NCBI GenBank assembly: GCA_019456305.1
Contig: VRUD01000027.1
Coordinates: 1 to 48,026, forward strand
Reading direction: 5' to 3'
DNA from: Cytophagales bacterium
GTDB taxonomy: Bacteria > Bacteroidota > Bacteroidia > Cytophagales > VRUD01
DNA: 48,026 nucleotides
In this document: positions 44,563 to 48,026 of the stretch, piece after piece
How positions within the stretch are numbered: position 1 is the stretch's first letter
Layout: each line of letters starts with the position of its first letter
The notes under the pieces: model-generated
Database searches by the model: none
What the model saw: only the letters and a program-made list of their open reading frames with translations
What the model was told of the DNA's origin: nothing
Translations under genes and position numbers: made by a program

Positions 44563-46311
44563 ATGAAAACATATCTAACAATATTCGCCCTGTGCGTCTT
44601 ATCATCATTATCCATTGCACAGGATCCAGATCATAAAGCACCTGCCCGCCATTCGCAAATCCAACAAGAGGCAGGCGGGGAGGTGATTAGAATTATATTA
44701 AAAGACGGAAGCGTGATAAAAGATGCTAAATTATATTTTATTTATCCTGATCTGATTGAATACGAAAAAAACGGCAGCTTACACGATCTTTTAATTAACG
44801 AAATTGACTGGATAGTATCAAACAAGCAGGTAATAGTGTTTGATAAAAATAATAAGCCACACGAGAGCAAACGACTCGACTTGCTTATTGATAATACATC
44901 AATGAGCTCTTTTGTAAGTGTTTTGAGCAACTATGTTGGAGAAGATATTGACAAAAGCGAACGGGATTATTATTGGCTCTTCCCCGGTATAAAAGGCTTT
45001 ATCTCAGCAAGATTGAATGGCAATAGATACGTAGTTTATAATCAATATGGCTATGCACCTTACGCCTATACTTTTAAGATAAAACACATTTCTGCAGGAT
45101 CGGTCAAGGATACTGTTATTACTATCAAATATACTGAACAAGATTATCTTATCTTACATTTTCTTGAATTCAACAAAATTTTAAATAAAGAAAAAAAGGT
45201 CAACAGGCGTTTAATAAAAACAGGTTTGGCGGGAAGCCGGCCGATTGTTAATCAGCAGCCAGTAAATAGTCCTCGTCAGGCCACTAAGGGTGAGACATCA
45301 GGGAAGGCAAGTGGTCAGACGAGTATGCCGGAAAACAAGACGCAAACTCTCGTCCGGCCACTAAGGGATGGCGCCAGTGAAGGCAGGCGGTCAGACGAGT
45401 CTGCTGCACAAAACAAGGAAAATGATAACATATCAAATAAAAACCAACCTGCGGTTATCACATTAAAAAATAAAAAAGCAATAAAAGATGTCCGCTTATA
45501 TGAAATACAGCCAAATGTGATTGTTTATGAAAAAGAAGGCAGCCTGCACGACCTTTTGATACAGGATATTAAAAGAATAGAAACGGACAAAGAGATCATT
45601 GCCTTTGATAAAAATAATAAGCCGCTGCGTTTGCAAAAGAAACCCCTGGATGCGATAGATTATAACTGGCAGTCTCCTCGTCAGACCACTAAGGGCAAGG
45701 CAGTAGGGAAGGTAAGTGGTCAGACAAGTAACGACAAAATAGACAAATATGTCATATTAAAGATCTCCCCACTTGCTTTGCTTGAACCGGAAGGGTCTAT
45801 ACAGGGTGGAATAGAGCTTATGCTTGATAAAAATATCAGTATTCAGCAGGATCTTGGATATGTTTTTAATAGTTATGGATCTGAATTAGGCTTGTTCTAT
45901 CCGGAGATCAAACAGGGCTTGATCTCAAAAACCGAATTAAGATTTTATAATAAAAATTTCAACAAATCAGATTTAAAACCATCTATGAAAAGAAAAAGAA
46001 ATTATATAGCGCCACAATTTTTATATAAACATATTCAATACAGGGGTTATGATTACTCCTATCGCAATAATAAAAATAAAGACATTTACGCAGCACATTT
46101 AAAATTTGGCCGTCAATTTATCTATAAAAACAACACTGTGTTGGATATATTTTTGGGATTTGGTTTTAGACATAAAGTAGATTCCTGGACTTATACATAT
46201 ACTAGTTATGATTCCTGGACTAAAAAATCAACTACAGAAACCAGGAACTATAGAAACGAAATTACTTTACCAGGTATAAGTGCCGGCTTCAAAATTGGTT
46301 TAGCTTTATAA
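44563..46311 (+). CDS. Outer-membrane protein with two SLHDLLI domains
   Basis: 582 residues. Signal peptide MKTYLTIFALCVLSSLSIAQ, with AGGAG 8 nt upstream. Domain 1 (about 45-110: IILKDGSVIKDAKLYFIYPD, NGSLHDLLINEIDWIVSNKQ) recurs as domain 2 (about 295-355: VITLKNKKAIKDVRLYEIQP, EGSLHDLLIQDIKRIETDKE). The last 180 residues form a barrel-like region (LGFGFRHKVDSWTYTYTSYD..GISAGFKIGLAL). Linkers hold palindrome-derived inserts: APARHSQIQQEAGG (44641-44680), PRQATKGETSGKASGQTS (45272-45323, then to 45399) and PRQTTKGKAVGKVSGQTS (45677-45728), all in frame. Function unknown. Confidence 0.7.
   Translation: MKTYLTIFALCVLSSLSIAQDPDHKAPARHSQIQQEAGGEVIRIILKDGSVIKDAKLYFIYPDLIEYEKNGSLHDLLINEIDWIVSNKQVIVFDKNNKPHESKRLDLLIDNTSMSSFVSVLSNYVGEDIDKSERDYYWLFPGIKGFISARLNGNRYVVYNQYGYAPYAYTFKIKHISAGSVKDTVITIKYTEQDYLILHFLEFNKILNKEKKVNRRLIKTGLAGSRPIVNQQPVNSPRQATKGETSGKASGQTSMPENKTQTLVRPLRDGASEGRRSDESAAQNKENDNISNKNQPAVITLKNKKAIKDVRLYEIQPNVIVYEKEGSLHDLLIQDIKRIETDKEIIAFDKNNKPLRLQKKPLDAIDYNWQSPRQTTKGKAVGKVSGQTSNDKIDKYVILKISPLALLEPEGSIQGGIELMLDKNISIQQDLGYVFNSYGSELGLFYPEIKQGLISKTELRFYNKNFNKSDLKPSMKRKRNYIAPQFLYKHIQYRGYDYSYRNNKNKDIYAAHLKFGRQFIYKNNTVLDIFLGFGFRHKVDSWTYTYTSYDSWTKKSTTETRNYRNEITLPGISAGFKIGLAL
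45272..45728. repeat. In-frame CTCGTCAGACCACT inverted pairs
   Basis: CTCGTCAGGCCACT (45272) pairs with AGTGGTCAGACGAG (45310-45323), a further CTCGTCCGGCCACT starts at 45349 with ..GGTCAGACGAG near 45399, and CTCGTCAGACCACT (45677-45690) pairs with AGTGGTCAGACAAG (45715-45728). All three lie in linkers of one gene. Confidence 0.75.
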
Positions 46312-46329
46312 TGTAAAAAAATAGTTGAG

Positions 46330-46695
46330 ATGAACTCAAATAACAAAATATCGCCATCTATATCAGAAAATGAACATCTGGAAGCAGGGAATAATTACTT
46401 GCGCACAGAAATCGAATACCTGAAGTCTAAAACAAACCACCTCAGCGCTGAAAAAGAGTATCTGAATTCAGAAAAGGAGCATCTCAAATCAGGGGATGAC
46501 TACCTGAAGCCTGAAAATGTACATCTGAGATCAGGCAAAGATTACCTGAAATCAGAAATAGGTTATCTGAAGTCAGAAAGAAAGCTCCTGGAATTAGAAA
46601 GGACATTCCTGCAATCAGCAGTTAAATATCTTAAGCATGGTAACAGATGCCTGGGATCAGGAAATGAATATTTGAAATCGAAGTTTGCATATTAA
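46330..46695 (+). CDS. Leucine-heptad repeat protein
   Basis: 121 residues made almost wholly of about 15 seven-residue units of the form x-Y/H-L-K/R-S-E/G-x (EYLKSKT, EYLNSEK, DYLKPEN, GYLKSER, KYLKHGN). A leucine at every seventh position predicts a parallel coiled coil with an unusually strict register. There is no signal peptide. It starts 18 bp after the SLHDLLI gene and may be cotranscribed. No family recognised; the 21-bp DNA period suggests origin by tandem duplication. Confidence 0.65.
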   Translation: MNSNNKISPSISENEHLEAGNNYLRTEIEYLKSKTNHLSAEKEYLNSEKEHLKSGDDYLKPENVHLRSGKDYLKSEIGYLKSERKLLELERTFLQSAVKYLKHGNRCLGSGNEYLKSKFAY

Positions 46696-46784
46696 TAACC
46701 AATAATAAGGAAATAGGGAAATAAAGGGAATAGAGGAAATAAGGAAGAATGAAGAAGGGAATAAGGAAATAAGGAAGAATGAAG

Positions 46785-46807
46785 ACGGTTAGTGTGTTCT
46801 AATTTCT
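46785..46807. repeat. 23-bp inverted match to element at 804-978
   Basis: ACGGTTAGTGTGTTCTAATT.. is the complement of 905-927. It is preceded by AAGGAAGAATGAAG direct repeats (46741-46784). It is probably a decayed end of the same MITE-like family. Confidence 0.6.
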
Positions 46808-46839
46808 AATTAATTGAACAATCAAAAAAGGAGGCAATC

Positions 46840-48026
46840 ATAAAAAAGTTAATCAACATATTATGCGTAACATCTCTGCTGCTTCAGGGATGCGCGGCCA
46901 TGATCTCCGGCTCAAAAGCCAAGATAGAAATATCCGGCAAACCAGCAAGGGCTAAAGTATTCTACCGGGGATATTATGAAGGCGCTTCTCCCATGGTATT
47001 AAAAGTTCCAAAAAAAGACATCAATAAAAATACTAATAGAAATAAAATTGAAATTAAAACAGCAGGATACGAAACAAAAACAGTATTACTGAAAGGATAT
47101 TTTGAAGCATCACCCTTTATAGTATTAGATGTACTTACCGGTATTCCATTAATATTACCTGGTATCATTGCTCTATTAGTTGATGGTATTACATACAGTT
47201 GGTTAAATACCTCACCCAAAAAAATACATTATAATTTAAAAGAGCTTTCATCTCCTTTGGCTCAGAAAACAACAGTTGCTAAAAAGGAGACTATACAGTC
47301 AATAGGTGGTATGCCTGTGACTATAACATTTTCACCGAAAAAAACCAACAATTATAATAATACTGACAAAACCAAACTTGAAACAATAGAAAAAATATCG
47401 GCTAAAGAGGTACAGAAACCAGAAAAACAAAAACCATTAGTAGTAAAGAGAAAAAATTATCAGGAGGAGAGGAAGGTATTCAGTATGAATGAAGAAAGTC
47501 TCCCTTACCTGGTAAGAGACTCCTGTTTGATTGTGCTTAAAAATAAACAGGTTATACTATGTAACATTTACGATCTGAAAAGAGACCTGATTGTTTTTGA
47601 GAAGGAGAATAGCCTGCACGATCTACTCATTGAAGACATAGACTGGATAGTACCACATAAAAAAACAGGTGGATATTTTTATTTTGATAAAAATGGAAAG
47701 CCTGTCTATCTGAAAAAACGGGATGATAAATCAAAAAAAGTTATGAATTATAAAAATGCTTCTGTTACCGCTATTTTATATCATTACCTGGGAAAACAAA
47801 TTGATAAAAATGAACGGGATTACTATTGGCTCTTTCCTGGTATTGATGGATTCATTTCAGCTAAATTTATTGAAAAAAACCTTTATGAATATTTCTTTAA
47901 AATAAAATTCAAACCACAGCATGTTGTAAAAGATACAATTATTTATATTAGTTATTCCAGATTGGAATTAATAAAAAAACATTTTACAACATTTGAAACA
48001 ATTATAAATAAAAAAAGAAAAGTAAA
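46840..48026 (+). CDS. Lipoprotein with SLHDLLI domain, partial, AUA start
   Basis: The frame runs off the window (about 395 codons). It begins (M)KKLINILCVTSLLLQGC, a clear lipobox, then a Lys/Asn-rich linker and a PEGA-like region (AKVFYRGYYEGASPMVLKVP). The shared domain is CLIVLKNKQVILCNIYDLKR, ENSLHDLLIEDIDWIVPHKK, and then NERDYYWLFPGIDGFISAKF as in the gene at 44563. No ATG, GTG or TTG precedes the signal peptide in frame. ATA at 46840 stands five bases after AGGAGG (46829-46834). Either AUA is used, or the start has been lost by mutation. Confidence 0.65.
   Translation, partial: MKKLINILCVTSLLLQGCAAMISGSKAKIEISGKPARAKVFYRGYYEGASPMVLKVPKKDINKNTNRNKIEIKTAGYETKTVLLKGYFEASPFIVLDVLTGIPLILPGIIALLVDGITYSWLNTSPKKIHYNLKELSSPLAQKTTVAKKETIQSIGGMPVTITFSPKKTNNYNNTDKTKLETIEKISAKEVQKPEKQKPLVVKRKNYQEERKVFSMNEESLPYLVRDSCLIVLKNKQVILCNIYDLKRDLIVFEKENSLHDLLIEDIDWIVPHKKTGGYFYFDKNGKPVYLKKRDDKSKKVMNYKNASVTAILYHYLGKQIDKNERDYYWLFPGIDGFISAKFIEKNLYEYFFKIKFKPQHVVKDTIIYISYSRLELIKKHFTTFETIINKKRKV

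Overview
The window looks like a chromosomal contig from a low-GC, uncultivated member of the Bacteroidota. Indicators are two proteins with a type IX secretion (T9SS) C-terminal sorting tail, the Bacteroidota-type START-like, DUF4296 and DUF5686 families, a DUF58 gene followed by a Bat-operon-type membrane protein, carboxypeptidase-regulatory-like proteins, and cytoplasmic HisKA_2 sensing. No species can be named from the sequence alone.

Layout. 1-5 kb: a START-like protein, tRNA-Met and the translation cluster thrS-infC-rpmI-rplT on the minus strand. The only credible infC start is AUC. 5-18 kb: a TPR lipoprotein, a Y1/HUH (RAYT-like) transposase carrying an in-frame palindrome array, a DUF5686 outer-membrane protein, an M1 peptidase with a probable barrel-like tail, and a giant TPR membrane protein formed by tandem fusion. 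18-27.5 kb: an accessory stretch with an ArsR regulator, yjjG, four of the window's toxin-antitoxin genes in two pairs (RHH/DUF3368 and MazEF) plus HicAB, a stand-alone PD-(D/E)XK protein, a beta-propeller-repeat protein broken by one stop codon, and a PKD-type T9SS cargo. 27.5-34 kb: housekeeping genes pruA, sucD, rarA and an SDR, with VapBC between them. 34-38 kb: a soluble PAS histidine kinase, a CheY-like and a NarL-like response regulator, an RRM protein and an orphan ABC ATPase. 38-41 kb: DUF4296, DUF58 and a Bat-like membrane protein. 40.6-48 kb: a family of secreted or outer-membrane proteins sharing an SLHDLLI-type domain, a CsgG/LpoB-like protein and a heptad-repeat protein. The last gene runs off the window.

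The most unusual property is the density of palindromic repeats. At least eight families occur between genes, and several also sit inside reading frames, in frame, where they add 7 to about 85 residues. Affected genes include the TPR lipoprotein, the transposase itself, the M1 peptidase, the TPR fusion, rarA, a response regulator, the Bat-like protein and the SLHDLLI paralog. This resembles the Rickettsia palindromic elements but with unrelated sequences. A separate 200-bp miniature element has 21-bp perfect or near-perfect terminal repeats and 5-bp target duplications. It occurs twice, both times just upstream of a plus-strand gene, and one copy carries a second miniature element nested inside it. 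The RAYT-like gene is a candidate mobiliser of some of these palindromes, but nothing in the window proves that.
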